Source of the DNA: Saccopteryx bilineata | Lineage: Eukaryota; Chordata; Mammalia; Chiroptera; Emballonuridae | DNA length: 64,000 nucleotides | Direction: 5' to 3' | Assembly: GCF_036850765.1 (NCBI RefSeq) | Contig: NC_089490.1 | Coordinates: 127,624,522-127,688,521, forward strand | Shown here: in pieces, positions 43,801 to 56,952 of the stretch | Layout: each line of letters begins with the position of its first letter | Numbering within the stretch: the stretch's first letter is position 1 | Notes under the pieces: generated by a model | Databases searched by the model: none | Told to the model about the DNA's origin: nothing | The model's input: only the letters and a program-made list of their open reading frames with translations | Program-made: the position numbers and the translations under genes

Positions 43801-46660
43801 TCCTGAGCAGCCCCTTAGCTCAACCCCTCCCCCATGTCCTACTGCATCCTTCTCCCCCGTCCGGCTCCAGATTGTCACCAACTGCAGAAATCAGGGGCTC
43901 CTGGGCTCTCAGGGCAGCCAGGACTCCCCTTGCCCCTTACTCAGACGCGTCCGTCCCCCTCCCGGTAGGGTGCTCTGGGGCTGTGTTGGGGGCCCCCCGG
44001 GACCTCCTTCGGCAGGCTAGGATTCCTGCATTAGGGAGTACATCACTTTCAGAATGTCCCCTTCCCCCTCCCCTACGCCACCCGATGCAGAGCCTGTTCC
44101 AGTCCCCGCTCCTTTCCCTCCCCCACCGTACCAGCAGCACCTCGGGCTTCTTGTTAGCGTAGGGCTTATGGTACTCCCCAGCTCCACCGGCGTGGACCCT
44201 TCCTCTCTAGTTTTCTCTCAGTACTTGGCAGACCGCAAAACCTGCATTTTTCAAGGGAGCTCAGCTCCATCCACTCCGAGCCAGACTTGGCAGCTAACTT
44301 TCCAGGGGTCAGCCAGGGCTTTCAGACCCCGGGGACCCCCAGACTCGAGGGTGGGGTGTAGTGGGAATCATTTCACAGCCTGATAAATAAGATTCTTCAA
44401 ACCGTACGTTCCTTCCAACTACTCCACCCTGTGCCCTCTTCCTCACTTACACTGCAGTTTTTGAAACATGGAGTAATACAGTTTATATCCAGAGATTCCA
44501 AGATTCAGCATCAGTGTGCGTAATAAAAGGTTGTCATCGGTTGGGGAGGGTGGATTAAAGAAACTTTGCATTGCATCTGGCTAATTCGGGAGGTGGGAGA
44601 AATAATTAGTATGGAGCAAGCTCTACCTACAGGGAAAACTGCTTTTAATGCACAGTGGGCACCAGAGAAGCAGGGATGGAAGCAGGAAGTGTGGGTGAGG
44701 GCTTTGAGGGCAAAGGGAGAGAGTGCTTTTTATAACAGTTTTCTGGAGTTTGAACCTGGAGAGCCTTTAGCGAGGTAGTGGTGTTAGGGCTGGGGGATAT
44801 TTTAGCTTTCCAAAGGAGATTTCAGGTGTTGTAGATTTTCCTGTTCTACAATCTCTCCACACTTCTCTTTTCTCCATGTGCATTAGAAGATAATTGGGGG
44901 TGGAGGAGCATTTTTTGATGTATAATGCAAATGGCTGGATACATGACCACCCAGTAGTACCATCCTGGAGGGAATCTCGGGGGAATCAGACTTGAAATGC
45001 TGAAAGCTTAGTAGCACATTGCCTATAACCTGGTTCTTGAAATACTGCAGTGTTTTTTCTTTGGAACTCATGACCCATAAGGCCTTCAATTCTCCCTGAG
45101 AGAGAATTTGATTGCTTGGATGGGCGGGGGATGGTGATGGTTTGGTATTCTGCAAGCATTCTCTGTCCTAGAAATTGAGACTCTCCCTGAAGAGGGCTGC
45201 AAGCATGTTCTGTGTTCCTTGAATATGATAAGGGTATGTGTGAATGTGTTGTGTTTCTTCGATGGGTATCATAGAGCAATTCTTGGTAGTTCAGGCCAGT
45301 TATTGGTTTCTTTGTTTGAGTTTGAGAAGCTTACTTAATATAGCTTTGGTTTTCATTTGGGGTTTTGTCAACTTTTATCAAAATACTTGAAGGATTTTAT
45401 TTTAAATTAATAAAGGATTATGAAATGGAATATAGCTTATCTAAAAGCAAATAACCATACAGTTGCTTGTTGCTGTCTTTGTAGGAGCTTTAACAAATTT
45501 TTCTCACCAGCCAGCTTTGGTTGCTTATGTTAGTTAGACTTGCACCAGGGTTTCTTGCTGTGGTGCTGAAAGGACAGCTCCCTGTCCCCTCCTGCCTTGA
45601 AGTCAGTGCACACATGCTGAACATGATTTGGGTTTTTCTTTGCATTTATTATCAGCAAGCTTTCCTATAGATGTGTGTGTGCATGCGCAGTTGGGTTTAT
45701 AGTTGAGGTTGCAGGCCTAGTTATCATATTTTATTACTCCCACATAATTCTTCATTTTGGCTGTCCCTCATGGAGACAGTGTTTTACAGGCTGCAACAGA
45801 TCCATGTGTAAATCACACAGTGACATTTTGCTGGCTGCATTATTTCAGCACGTTTCAGTAATATCAAATAGCAAGAAAATGTTAATATTAGGGAGTGGTT
45901 CTCAACCGGGAATAATAAGAAAGCTTGCTTAAGTTAATTAAGTTGGATTAGAGGGCATCTTCTCTGGTTGATTTAAACAGTGAGCTGGGGAAAAGGCTCA
46001 ACACAACTGAGGCGTGTATGTGATCCATTGAATAACTAAACTAGGCTTTTCAAAAAATTATTTTAAAATTCTAGAATAGGAAGAGGGCCATAAAATCCAG
46101 CACAGGAATCCCTTATAAGGAGCTCTCTGCTTTGAACACTTCCATTGATAGGCAACTTACTACCACATACAGTAGCTCATTTCATTTGTGTTTCACTGTG
46201 ATTGAAGTACTTTAACATCATTGGGAAATTAAAAGACATATAAACTGGATCTGTGTCAGGGGAAAATGTCATACTTGGGCTTGTTATTAAGAAAAGATTG
46301 ATACTCACTGTTCAATGGAGAGTATACAAGAAACCTGCACCTGCTTGAAAAGAATATGGAGATAGAGATAACCCATATAAAGCAAGAAAATATCCTATGG
46401 ATGAAAAAGAATTATCTTGAGCGTGCTGTTATTATGTAAAAAGTTCTAGAGACGTGTGCATAAGTTAATACTTAATTCCTATGTATTATATCTGAGAAAA
46501 TAAACCCACACTGTATAGAAAGTGTTAAAATACATAATTTATACATAGTGAGAGTAGTTTCCTTAATTATGAAAACACACTTGTTGCAGAAAAATTTTAA
46601 TGTATATAAAAAATGAAAAAAGTCAATCTTATCACAATAAGCAAAACAATTGTCTGTGTT
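43406..46660. other. Probable first intron, no exon seen
   Basis: The GC-rich flank of the island fades by about 44,450. After that the DNA is unique-looking and AT-rich. No conserved frame bordered by splice sites was found. A hAT-like terminus AGTGGTTCTCAACCGGG occurs at 45,894-45,910 without a visible partner. Confidence 0.4.
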
Positions 46661-47345
46661 TTATTGTATCAATTACAGTTGACATACAATATTATATTCG
46701 TTTCAGGTATATAATATAGTGATTAGACATTTATATAACTTAAAAGATGATCACCCTGGGCCCTGGCCAGTTGGCTCAGCAGTAGAGCGTCGGCCCAGCG
46801 TGTGCAAGTCCCAGGTTAGATTCCCGGCCAGAGCACAGAGGAGAAGTGCCCATCTGCTTCTCTACCTTTCGCCCTCTCCTTCCTCTCTGTCTTTCTCTTC
46901 CCCTCCCGCAGCCAAGGCTCCATTGAAGCAAAGTTGGCCTGGGCACTGAGGATGGCTTCATGACCTCTGCCTCAGATGCTAGAATGGCTCCGGCCACAAT
47001 GGAGCAATGCCCCAGAGGGGCCGAGCATCGTCCCCTGGTGAGCATGCTGGGTGGATCCCAGTTGGACGCATGCAGGAGTCTGTCTGACTGCCTCCTGGCT
47101 TCTAACTTTGGAAGAAAAAAAAAAGATCACCCTTGTTATTCTAGTACCCAACCGACACAATATTATGTATTATTGACTGTATTCCCTATGCTGTACTTTA
47201 CATCCCTATGACTATTTTATAACTACCAATTTGTAGTTCTTAATCTCTTCACCTTTGTCACCCAGCCTCCCAACCAGCAATTTATTCTCTGTATCTATGA
47301 GTTTGTTTCTGTTTTATTTGTTCATTTATTTTGAGAATAATAGTA
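46660..47345 (-). mobile_element. Old antisense L1 3' UTR
   Basis: TCAATTACAGTTGACATACAATATTATATT, GATCACCCTTGTTATTCTAG, TATTGACTGTATTCCC and CCAACCAGCAATTTATTCTC are typical of reversed L1 3' ends. A sense-oriented long SINE interrupts it at 46,758-47,124. Confidence 0.75.
46758..47124 (+). repeat. Long bat-type tRNA SINE, sense
   Basis: Sense copy: A box TGGCTCAGCAGTAGAGCG, B box AGGTTAGATTCCC, body with GCCCATCTGCTTCTC and CAAGGCTCCATTG, and an A-rich end. Exact 9-bp duplication GATCACCCT at 46,749-46,757 and 47,125-47,133. Confidence 0.92.
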
Positions 47346-48009
47346 TTTTTAAACTGAGCCTTTAAAACTCTTATGTTCATAGTCCATTAAGTAGTTATTT
47401 AGGGATTTAAACACCAGATTGTTATATTTCAATTTACCTTTTTTTTTTGAATCATTTAAAAATTTTACAGAAAATTATCTTTAATGTGAAAAAATTCATT
47501 CTTAGAATTGGGCTCCTCTAAAGCCTCTTGATTTAAGTATAGCAAGTTAACTAGAAAAGTAAATAAAGCTTTCTTAATGAATCAACAAATATTTTCCTTC
47601 TGCACCTGCTGTATGTGAGACCTTGTATTAGCGAGGCACTACCACTTTTTAAATGGTAATAATCAGCTTAGAAAATGATACCATGCCCAAAAACTATGGC
47701 TATGAAAGTGTTAAAGAAAGGGAACAGAACTCCTGCCCTTTGTGCATATTAACTGCTGGAATGTTGTGTGGCAGAAAATTAAGTCTATCCCAGTGATTCA
47801 GCCTAAAAAAGACTAGATTGTTCAAGAATAAGAAGTCAGTGCAGGAAAAAAAAAAGACTGAAGAAGTCTGTTGGACAATTTTTGTCCCTTTGTGAAGTAA
47901 TAAAGACACAACCAGGACATGCAGTTAAGTACTATGTCAGGAATTAAGGTGAAATGAAGACCCAAGAAGTTTGTCATAGTTATACTGTTAAGGAAATTCC
48001 AGAAGCACT

Positions 48010-48235
48010 ATGAGCTTTACCTAACTTAGACAGAACCAAGTTCAAGTCTTGACTCTGCTACTTACTAGCTTTGTGACCTTGGGCAAGTTATTTAATCTAT
48101 CTAAGCTTCAGTGTTCTCATCTATAAAAGTAGGAATAATAATTAATATCTACATTGCAGGGTGTTTGTGAGGATTAAATGAAATCTCTGTTTCCTTATGG
48201 TTTCTGACACATAGAGCTCAATATATATATTTGTA
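48010..48235 (+). repeat. MIR element, sense
   Basis: GACTCTGCTACTTACTAGC, TTTGTGACCTTGGGCAAG, TTATTTAATCTATCTAAGC and GGTGTTTGTGAGGATTAAATG give a near-complete sense MIR. Confidence 0.9.
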
Positions 48236-48864
48236 TTAGCTCTTTTTCATCTAGGGATTTAACAGCTTAGAGTGTATTTATATATGTATTTGATGTAGTA
48301 TATATGTACTATATTAAATTTCAGTAGTCAAAAAGCATATGGTTGCTTTATCTTCAGTTTGGCATGGAGGTACCTTGACTTGGGTGGACATTGCCAGTCT
48401 AAATGGAGAAAAGTTTTACTCTACTATTGTAGTGCTGATCTTCACCACTGTGGTACAAATGCAGTTACCAGAGTAGCTTTTTCCTCATTCGTTCCCAAAC
48501 TATTCTAGAATAGGACATATTGCCAAAAAGGAAAGCTCTGGCACTCACCAACTAGCAGGCAGCTGGGCTGTTTTTGGCTACAACCTGGGATCTGAAGGTG
48601 GAATGGACCCAAAGGCCAAGGCTCCTCTTTATTCTTCCTTGAGCTGGATATCTTAATTTGGCAAGTGATTATACAAGTTTGGAGTTGCTTTCTTCTTCAG
48701 CACTATTCTAGGTTTCCCCATTATGTAGTCTTAGAACTGCTTTATTTGAATGGGCCTCATACATTTAGGTCTAATGGCTGACTGTCTACTTTTGTTAATT
48801 ATTACTTTATGTTTGTATGTTTATAAAAACTTTACAAATTTTTCTTTCAGTTGGTTGATTGAGT

Positions 48865-48960
48865 TAGGTAAAGCAAATATTATTCTACCCATTTTATAGT
48901 TGAGGAAACTAAGTCAGTAACCTAGTGCTTGAGTTGTCTAGGACTATTGAACAATTACTA
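48865..48960 (-). repeat. MIR fragment, antisense
   Basis: TATTCTACCCATTTTATAG followed by TTGAGGAAACTAAGTCAG, the reversed 3' part of MIR. Confidence 0.6.
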
Positions 48961-51104
48961 AGTGGGGTAGTGAAGACAGACACCTAGATTGGTTGACTCA
49001 TACTTAAAGATTTTTTTCCCCATTAAATAGTGTTATATTCTGATGTTCATATAACCAGGTAGTGTGAACAATTTGGCTTTATTTTAAGAAATTACCATTG
49101 TCCTAGGTCACTAAACATATTTAGTGACCTAAATATTCTGAGATAGGCAGAGGGGAAGCAAAAGTACCTTTGAAAGGGAGCATTTTGGAAGTAGGAAGGA
49201 TAAGGAAAAATGAACAGAAGGTGTATCAACAAATAGACTATGGATGAAAATAGGAGCCAGTGAAGTAACATATGTACTGTATTTGTTTCATTTCTGTGAC
49301 TATCCTAGCTATCCTAGCTACTTTTTAAAAGGTCATCATCATGTCTTGGTGTCAACCTATCTTTTTACTTTCTCTTGCCCTTAAATGTATACACTTGGCT
49401 ACTAATAAGTGCTCTCACATTGCCAACCTAAGTTATAACCAGGACCACAGGGGAATTATGACCACTACCACCTGGACTCATTTGCTTATGTAAGGCTGAA
49501 CTTGGTGTCAGACTGAGAGAAGGGCAGAGTACCCTGGGGATTGGTGCTAGGAGGGACATGCACATTGGAGCACAAAGTGTTCTGGCAAGTTCTTGGGCTA
49601 GAAGAGCAGAGGTGAAAGAGGATAACAGTTGAGATTTTCCTGAGGTATGTGGGGACGGGTCATACTGAAGAGTGTGTAACAACAACAACAACAACAACAA
49701 AAGCTGGAACCCTGAAGGTCTAAGAGGTGTCCTTAGTTTGGGACTGAAGCTCTCTTGATCCTGGGAGTCCACCAGGTTAGGATGTTAGGAAGATGAAAAT
49801 GTTAGCTGCAAAGTTTTTGAGTACTCTTACATGCGCTATTGGTGGTAGGGAGAGGCATCCTGTCTTCATTGGGATTGTACCAGGATCTGGAAATGGAAAG
49901 CACTGAAACCCCTCAAAAGACATATTAATGGACTCCTTTCATGTTCAGTTAATTAGTGCATTTTTATTCTGTAAAATCTTTTGAGTTTCTGGGGAGTAAA
50001 ATCTTTAGAGAAATACAGTGAATGCTTATTTACCCAGGGATGGATTATCTAGGCTGTGAATTATACATGTCATTTATTTTCCTCCTCTTTTCTACATTGA
50101 GGGTATTTAATTGATCATTAGCATTTCCACCAGAGTGAACTTGGGAAGGGAGAAAAAAATCAAAATTAAAATGTTACTTACATTTTTAGATAATGATTGG
50201 TAAAGGAAGAGATCACAACTACTTTATCAATGAAAATGCAATTCATTTTCATCTATTCTTTTTCTCTCCTTGTTTTAATAGCGTTGAGAATTGGAGCTGA
50301 GCCTCCAGAAATTTAATGTTCACTGGAAGCCAGTGTGAAATAACATTTTTCCTTCATTTTACTGAGCAATAGCCCTGTAAATAAATAGGGCTTAACTTAT
50401 TACACGGTCAGTTTCTTGTTTCAGGAAGAATTCTTTTTCAATTAAGGATAATGCAAACGGCTTTCACTTCACATTCACTAGTGTCTTTTTGTCTTAATAA
50501 GAAGCTGAGTGAAATGCTTTTAAGTGAAAACAAATTGGTGCATTATAATTAAATTGCAGAGAAAAATGAGCAGGTTGCAAATGAGACTAGTAGAGCTTTC
50601 TTTCTCAGAGGTCAGAATACCCAGAAATCTCATTTTCTGTAGAATTCTCAGTTGGATATCCTAAGATTTTTGGTGAAGACTAAAGAGGAGAAAGTGTCTT
50701 TTTTCTGGGAAAAATGTCTTGAAGAAAATAAGGCATTTTAAATGATTTGTATTGTAATAGGGAAGGAGGTATTGGGAGAGTGAAGAATCATCAGAGCAGA
50801 GTGTGAGAGAAAGTGAAAGAATGCCTACAGTGAAATGGATGGGGATTTGGGGAAATATCCAGATTTTAAAAAGAATTCTTTCCCCTCAGCAGACACCTTT
50901 GGGTACATCTCTTGTACTACTGAACTATGTAGATTGATCCTGATCGGGCATGGAAATTTAGGAAAGTGCTTTTATTTTTTAAATGTATAACAAATCGATG
51001 TTTCTCTCCCTCTCTGTAAAAATTGCTTTCTTTATTTGCTCTCTGCATTGGAAAAGCTGGAGAATATTTTCTTGCTTTGTAACAAAAAATTTAGTAGCAT
51101 TCTT

Positions 51105-51501
51105 TTTTTTTTTTTTTTCATTTTTCTGAAGCTGGAAACAGGGAGAGACAGTCAGACAGACTCCCGCATGCGCCCGACCGGGATCCTCCCGGCACGCCCA
51201 CCAGGGGCGATGCTCTGCCCACCAGGGGGCGATGCTCTGCCTATCCTGGGCCTCGCCATGTTGCGACCAGAGCCACTCTAGCACCTGGGGCAGAGGCCAC
51301 AGAGCCATCCCCAGCGCCCAGGCCATCTTTGCTCTAATGGAGCCTCGGCTGCGGGAGGGGAAGAGAGAGACAGAGAGGGAAAGTGCGGCGGAGGGGTGGA
51401 GAAGCAAATGGGCGCTTCTCCTGTGTGCCCTGGCCGGGAATCGAACCCGGGTCCTCCGCACGGTAGGCCGACGCTCTACCGCTGAGCCAACCGGCCAGGG
51501 C
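51105..51501 (-). repeat. Long bat-type tRNA SINE
   Basis: Complete antisense copy with an intact head and exact 14-bp duplication TTAGTAGCATTCTT at 51,091-51,104 and 51,502-51,515. It has the AAGTGCGGCGG variant of the body. Confidence 0.93.
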
Positions 51502-51894
51502 TTAGTAGCATTCTTAAAGGTTCCCTTCTCCCTCACTTTTTAGGATTTTAAGTCATTTAAGGTAAAAACACTTTCTCAAAAGGCACTGTTGAAGGCCTCT
51601 CTCCTATTCTATGAGGTAAAGTGTATCTTTTACATTTATTTGTTTGAATAATAACAGAGTTCAAAAATAGGAGGCTTCAAAGTTAAGTCTTTTTATACTG
51701 TCTTCCAGTCACCCAATATGTATTCCATAAAGGCAACTACTATTACCAGTTTCTCTTGTATTTTTTCTTCATGTACATGCAGGTATAAACCTCCTCTTCC
51801 CTCACCCCAGACACAATTATTTCCATTGTCTTTTGAGGAAGACTTTGAAAATAGTTTGAGGATTTGAACTCTAATTATAGATCATCTTAGAATC

Positions 51895-52085
51895 CGGCAT
51901 CCCCAACCTATGGCCCCTGGGCTGCATGCGCCCCCCTGAGGCCATTTATCCCCCCCACACACACACTTCCGAAAGGGGCACCTCTTTCATTGGTAGTCAG
52001 TGAGAGGAACACTGTATGTGGTGGCCCTCCAACGGTCTAAGGGACAGTGAACTGGCCCCCTGTGTAAAAAGTTTGGGAACCCCTG
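51895..52085. mobile_element. Non-autonomous hAT transposon
   Basis: About 191 bp. The left terminus CCGGCATCCCCAACCTATGGCC and right terminus AAAGTTTGGGAACCCCTG are imperfect inverted repeats (CAGGGGTTCCCAAACTTT read from the right). Inside are GAGGCCATTTATCC, AAAGGGGCACCTCTTTCATTGG and GGCCCTCCAACGGTCTAAGGG. It resembles hAT elements known from bats and other mammals. Flanking 8-bp duplications are not clear, so it is old. Confidence 0.75.
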
Positions 52086-53095
52086 TAGACTTAGATCAAT
52101 TCATTTCCCCTTTCCTTTAGACATAAATAATCCCTCTATGTTTTATTTTTCTTAATATATATTCTAATTTCTTGGCTTATTTAAAGTAAAAAGTTAGTTT
52201 GAGTGAAAGGAGCCCTTTTCTAACAACTACATTGCTTTTTAGGATTTTCAGTTGAGAATTATTTATGAAAAATAAAAGTAGAGAGGAAGATATGGCCTTA
52301 AGAACTATTAGTCTCAATACATACATAGAATTATTGCTTTCTGTGGGGAACTATAAATCACCTATCCTGACCATACCAATCAACAGATATTTAGTGAGTA
52401 GCATTGTGAAAGGTGTTGAAAGATATAGAAAAGATAGAGCGTATATCTTAGGACTTCATTTATTTGGTGAAATAAATTATCAACACAAAATGTTTAATAA
52501 GTAGATGTTTTCATAATGGTTCATGATAGCAATAGAAAAGGTTTTAATTGCCACATAAGTGGTATAGAAAATAAATAGGTTTTTTAGAAAGGAGAGAGCT
52601 TCAAGTTGGTATGATTAATGAAAGAAATATGGGCTTCACAGAGTGGTTTGGGTAGAACAGCGTGAGCCAAAGAGAGAAGGTGAGAATGTACAAAGTATTT
52701 TCAGGGAGCAGTGAACAAATCAGTTGGACTGGGGTAGAATCCCCCTACCCTCACCAGTGGCAGATAAGCCTGCAAAGATAGATAGGGTAGAGTTAGCCAA
52801 ACATTAAGAATTTTTGGAAGTTGCATTTATCCTTAGAGACAGTGGAGAACATAGACGATGTCTAAGGGAGTACAGAGTGGCACATCATCAAGCTGTGCTG
52901 TAATATTATAGGAGGATTGAGCAGCAGTGTATAACAGCATGGGCTAGAACTAGGAATGGACATCCAGCTAATGGGCTCTTTGATTTGGCCTAGCTATGTG
53001 GTGACAAAGATTTGGACTAGGATAATAATAAAGATGGGAAGGAAGGAAAATAATAAAATAATTTTATATATGTTTGTCACATACTTGTGTTTGTT
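52086..53095. other. Unassigned intronic or intergenic sequence
   Basis: No gene found. Part of 52,370-52,460 (CAACAGATATTTAGTGAGTAG) may be an old L2- or MIR-type remnant. Confidence 0.35.
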
Positions 53096-53109
53096 TAAGT
53101 AGCAGTTTT

Positions 53110-53477
53110 CATTAAAAAAATTTTTTTTTTTGACAGAGAGTCAGAGAGACATATAGGGACAGATAGCTAGGAAGGGAGAGAGATGAGAAACATCAATTCT
53201 TCATTGCAACTCCTTAGTTGTTTATTGATTGCTTTCTCATATGTGCCTTGATGGGGGCAGGCACGCTACAGCAGAGCGAGTGACCCCTTACTCAAGCCAG
53301 CAACCTTAGGCTCAAGCCAGCAACCATGGGATTATGTCTGTGATCCCATGTTCAAGCCAGCAACCCTGAGCTCCAGCTGGTGAGCTGGCGCTCAAGCCCG
53401 CGACCTCGGGGTCTGGAACCTGGGTGCTCCACATCCCAGTCCAATGCTCTATCCACTGTGCCACCGCCTGGTCAGGC
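53110..53477 (-). repeat. Second tRNA-derived SINE type, antisense
   Basis: Repeated CAAGCCAGCAACC units, GCTCAAGCCCGCGACCTCGG, GTCTGGAACCTGGGTGC and the head GCCACCGCCTGGTCAGGC. Exact duplication TAAGTAGCAGTTTT at 53,096-53,109 and 53,478-53,491. Confidence 0.9.
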
Positions 53478-53491
53478 TAAGTAGCAGTTTT

Positions 53492-55918
53492 ATAATGTAA
53501 GAAATAGTTTATAGGAAGACTCAGTAGGACTTGATGAATGACATTACAAGGGGAAAAGGGAGGAAAAATAAAGATTATTTTGCTATTTTAAAGTTTAGAG
53601 ACAGACTATTTAGAAAATCTGGGGAAGTATGTTCTGTAATACATATTGGCAGTCTAGTTCAGAGCGTCTTGTTTAGCAAACTTTCTTAACTTCTGATTTT
53701 TAATACTTTCTCTGCAGAGGGGTTTTACCCCCCTTGAGCTTGTAATGTTTTTTATTTTTTAAGGAAAACCTAGATCTCCCAACTTCTTCATTCACTGTGC
53801 CCTCTCACGGATAAAGATTACTTAATCTGTGTGGGTCTTTATTGTTTTCTTATTTTGGAGTCTTTCATTCTATCCATTTATAGACACTTAACTCATCTTT
53901 TTTCTTGATATTTTCAACTAACCTTCAGTTTAGTGTGTAAAGAAACAGGAATTATGCTCCTTTTCATAGACCTAGGAGATAGCTATTTTGTCCTTACTGA
54001 AACTCTGTGGCTTTCTTTCTTTGATCATTTGCTTTATATTCCATGTGCTTCATGAGAGCCATAGTATTTGAAATTACAGGCTGAATTAAAGGTAGCAACT
54101 GAGAGGATTCTAATAGATGAAAGTAGAGGGAAAGAGTTAAGCCTTATCTCCAGTGCTATTGCTTTGTTTTAGGATACAAAATCTTTGGCTGTGGACATAA
54201 AATGTCAGACTTGACTTGCATAAACTTTCTTGTCCAAGCTGGGGTATAGGACAAGTGGGCATCGTGTGCATCTTCAATATGTAGTGGTAATTAATTTAGA
54301 GCAAAGGCTGAGCTCAGGGAACTTGGGTTCTGTTCCAGCCTTTAGTAAAGATCATTGAATAAGAAAAAAAAAATTAAAGGTGATTGGAACATCAGAATAT
54401 GTAGTACATACAAAATAGCAGAGTGAGAAAAGTAATTTAGTGCAATAAAATTTTTTGTTTACAGTGTTGATATTTTTTTCTTCTCACCACTAAAGTTACT
54501 GAGTTCTTGCAAATTCCATTAACATTTGCCCCAGTTTGTGCTTAGACAGTTGGCAGAAGTCCCCATGATTTGTATGGAACTAGTAGAGCAAGTAGAGTTC
54601 ATGTACAAGATGTTAGTAAATTTAGTACTCTATTTAGGGATACAAACATCCTTACAGTGATCCCATTAAGAGGTTCTCTATGCAATCACATTGTAAATTT
54701 GTACCTAACTCCTATTTTGAATACTCAAAATAACAGTGACTAAGAACAATTAAACAACAGTTGGTTGGGAAGGCATTCTTCAGATAGCCTTGTATGAGGA
54801 AAGTTCATAATGACCACTTTACTGAATGATGGCCATTTGTTTTTATTAATATAGATGTTCTAGTGCAAGTAGTATTTATAGATTTTTATTTTTTTGCTTT
54901 CCTTCTTTTTGTAATATTTCTTCTTCCTTGTCTCCAGGAAAGGGAGGGTGGTATAAGATTCACAGGCACAGACTGAGTATTTAACTGTAGAGGGGAAACA
55001 AAGTAGAATGATCGTGTGAGAATTTCACTTACCTCACAAGGCGTTTTTCTTTCTGACTCATACTGGAAACTTCAGACAAAGTGCCAAAGGGGTAAGACTT
55101 CTATTATTTTGGGATCTTAATGTAGACTTTTGGCAATAGAAATTGCTCAAAAGCTTTATAGGTCAAAGAAAATAAATCCATTCTGTGATGAGTGGCTATG
55201 AGAGACTTGTTATTAATTAGATTTGAGTGTTTTCCATCTTTAATTTTGATCATTATATCCAGCCTGACCCTTGGGATCTGATGTGCTTTGTTCCTAGCCA
55301 CATGCTCCTTTCTGACCATTAGTAGTAAGTCTTTGGTTTATATTGTACCCCGTAGGTTGTAGGAGTTGCCATATCTTTCGCTTCCCACTCCTCAGCAGGC
55401 TGCCTTGCTGGTTTCCTGTGCTGAGTCATAGCAGTCATACAGGGCACTGTGACTTATTTTCCCTGCTTGGGCTCTGTTCTGGAGCTCTACCTTTGACCAG
55501 GGTAGTGCTCAGAGAAAGGTGTATTTGTTTGTTTCTTTTAAAGGACAATGCATTTACCACTTAGTGGAATCTGTTGCAAAATCTCAAGAAAAAGAAATCA
55601 TTCCCAGAAAGTAGTGACATTTTTCTAGCCAGGATTCCAGAACCATCAGCTCCGTATAGGCACTGCTTTTGTTTTTAGATGTTGAGTTGTCAGGGCATTT
55701 CCAGCTGTTTTTTCCTTCCATGGTTTAATTGTAGAACCTGGTAAGAGTTCTTATTTGTGGCAACTGAATGCTGCCTTTTGGAGATATTATAAAAACCCAG
55801 TGTGTATCTACAGTGCAAAGTATGGGTGCTTGTCTGCATTTTGGGCAAGAGGGTATCAATGTTATTATGGCCAAAGTTTAGGCATCAGAACCCCTGCAGT
55901 CTAGTTGTTGCTTTAGGC
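53492..55918. other. Unassigned intronic or intergenic sequence
   Basis: No repeat or exon recognised. It includes AT-rich unique DNA. The short frames at 55,104-55,319 and 55,343-55,564 show no family features. Confidence 0.35.
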
Positions 55919-56060
55919 CAGCGGTTCTCAACCTATTTATTATACAATACATTTTTAAATAAGATATGTATTTTCCAATGGCTTTATGGCTTTAGGAGAC
56001 CCCTGTGTTTTGGTCGTTCGACCCCCGCCGGGGTCGCGACCCACAGGTTGAGAACCGCTG
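55919..56060. mobile_element. SPIN-like non-autonomous hAT transposon
   Basis: 142 bp with inverted ends: CAGCGGTTCTCAACCT on the left and, on the right, AGGTTGAGAACCGCTG, a perfect 16-bp match. Next to the right end lies GGGGTCGCGACCCAC, the subterminal signature of SPIN hAT elements. The interior keeps GGCTTTAGGAGACCCC. The flanking octamers (CTTTAGGC and CTAAGTGC) agree only in part. Confidence 0.88.
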
Positions 56061-56249
56061 CTAAGTGCTCCTGGGACAAACAGCGTCCTTCTTCCTATTT
56101 GGAAACTTATTCCTATCAAGGAACTATAACCAAATAGGGTACTCTTTCCTTCACAAAATTAAGTTAAATAGAACTAATAGTTGAAAACCTTTTAAACTTC
56201 TAGTTCATATATGGCAACTATATTTTTTCCTTTTAACATGTTTAACAGT

Positions 56250-56952
56250 TTTGGTTGTTTTTCTTTTATTGTTTTTATTTTTCAAATTTACAAATAGTAC
56301 AGTTGATAAAATATTGGTATACAATTCCATAAATTTTAGCACATGTATTGATTCATGTAATCACCACCACACTCAAAATACAGAAGGGTTCCCTCACCTT
56401 AAAAAGTTCCCCACTGCTGCCCCTTTGTAGTCTGATTCCTTCTAAACCCTAATCCCTAGCAACACCTTCTCAGTTCTCTGTTCCTATGGTTTTGCCTTTT
56501 CAAGAAGGTTGTATAAATGGAATCATATACAGGATATAAATTTTTGATTGGCTTTTTCACTCAGCACAATACCTTGGAGATTTAATCCATGTTATATTTA
56601 TCAGTAGTTAGTTCTTTTTTATTGCTGAGTAATATTCTATCTTATGGTTACATAACAGTTTGTTTATCCATTCATCTGTTGGAGGATATTTGAGATATGT
56701 CCACTTTCCAGTGATTATGAATAGTGCTGCTGTAAACATTCATATATAGGTTCTTGTATGAACCTAAATTTCATTTCTCAAAGATATCCTAAGAGTGAGA
56801 TTGCTGGGTAATATAGGAAGTGTATGTTTGCCTTTATAAGAAACTGCCAAACTATTTTTCAAAGTGGTTGTGCCACTTTATATTTCTATCAGCAATGAAA
56901 GAGAGTTCAATTGCTCCATAACTTCATTTGTACTTGGTATTGTCAGATTTTT
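56250..56952 (-). mobile_element. Old antisense L1, 3' part
   Basis: TATACAATTCCATAAATTTTAGC, CACCACACTCAAAATACAG, GAATCATATACAGGATATAA, TAGTGCTGCTGTAAACATTC and AAGTGGTTGTGCCACTTT are the reversed 3' UTR and ORF2 end of an old L1. It continues at 58,183 after another L1 insertion. Confidence 0.7.

Larger units (their letters stand above)
47346..51090. other. Probable intron sequence with MIR pieces
   Basis: Mostly unassigned. A (CAA)n tract lies at 49,679-49,701. The stretch 50,270-50,560 is AT-rich and looks unique; it starts after an acceptor-like TTGTTTTAATAG (50,281) but has stops in all frames. A deleted short-SINE end, AATCGATGTTTCTCTCCCTC, is seen at 50,994-51,013. Confidence 0.4.

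Noticed and set aside
49679..49701. (CAA)n tract as a SINE tail
   Set aside because: No SINE body borders it; it is treated as a simple repeat.
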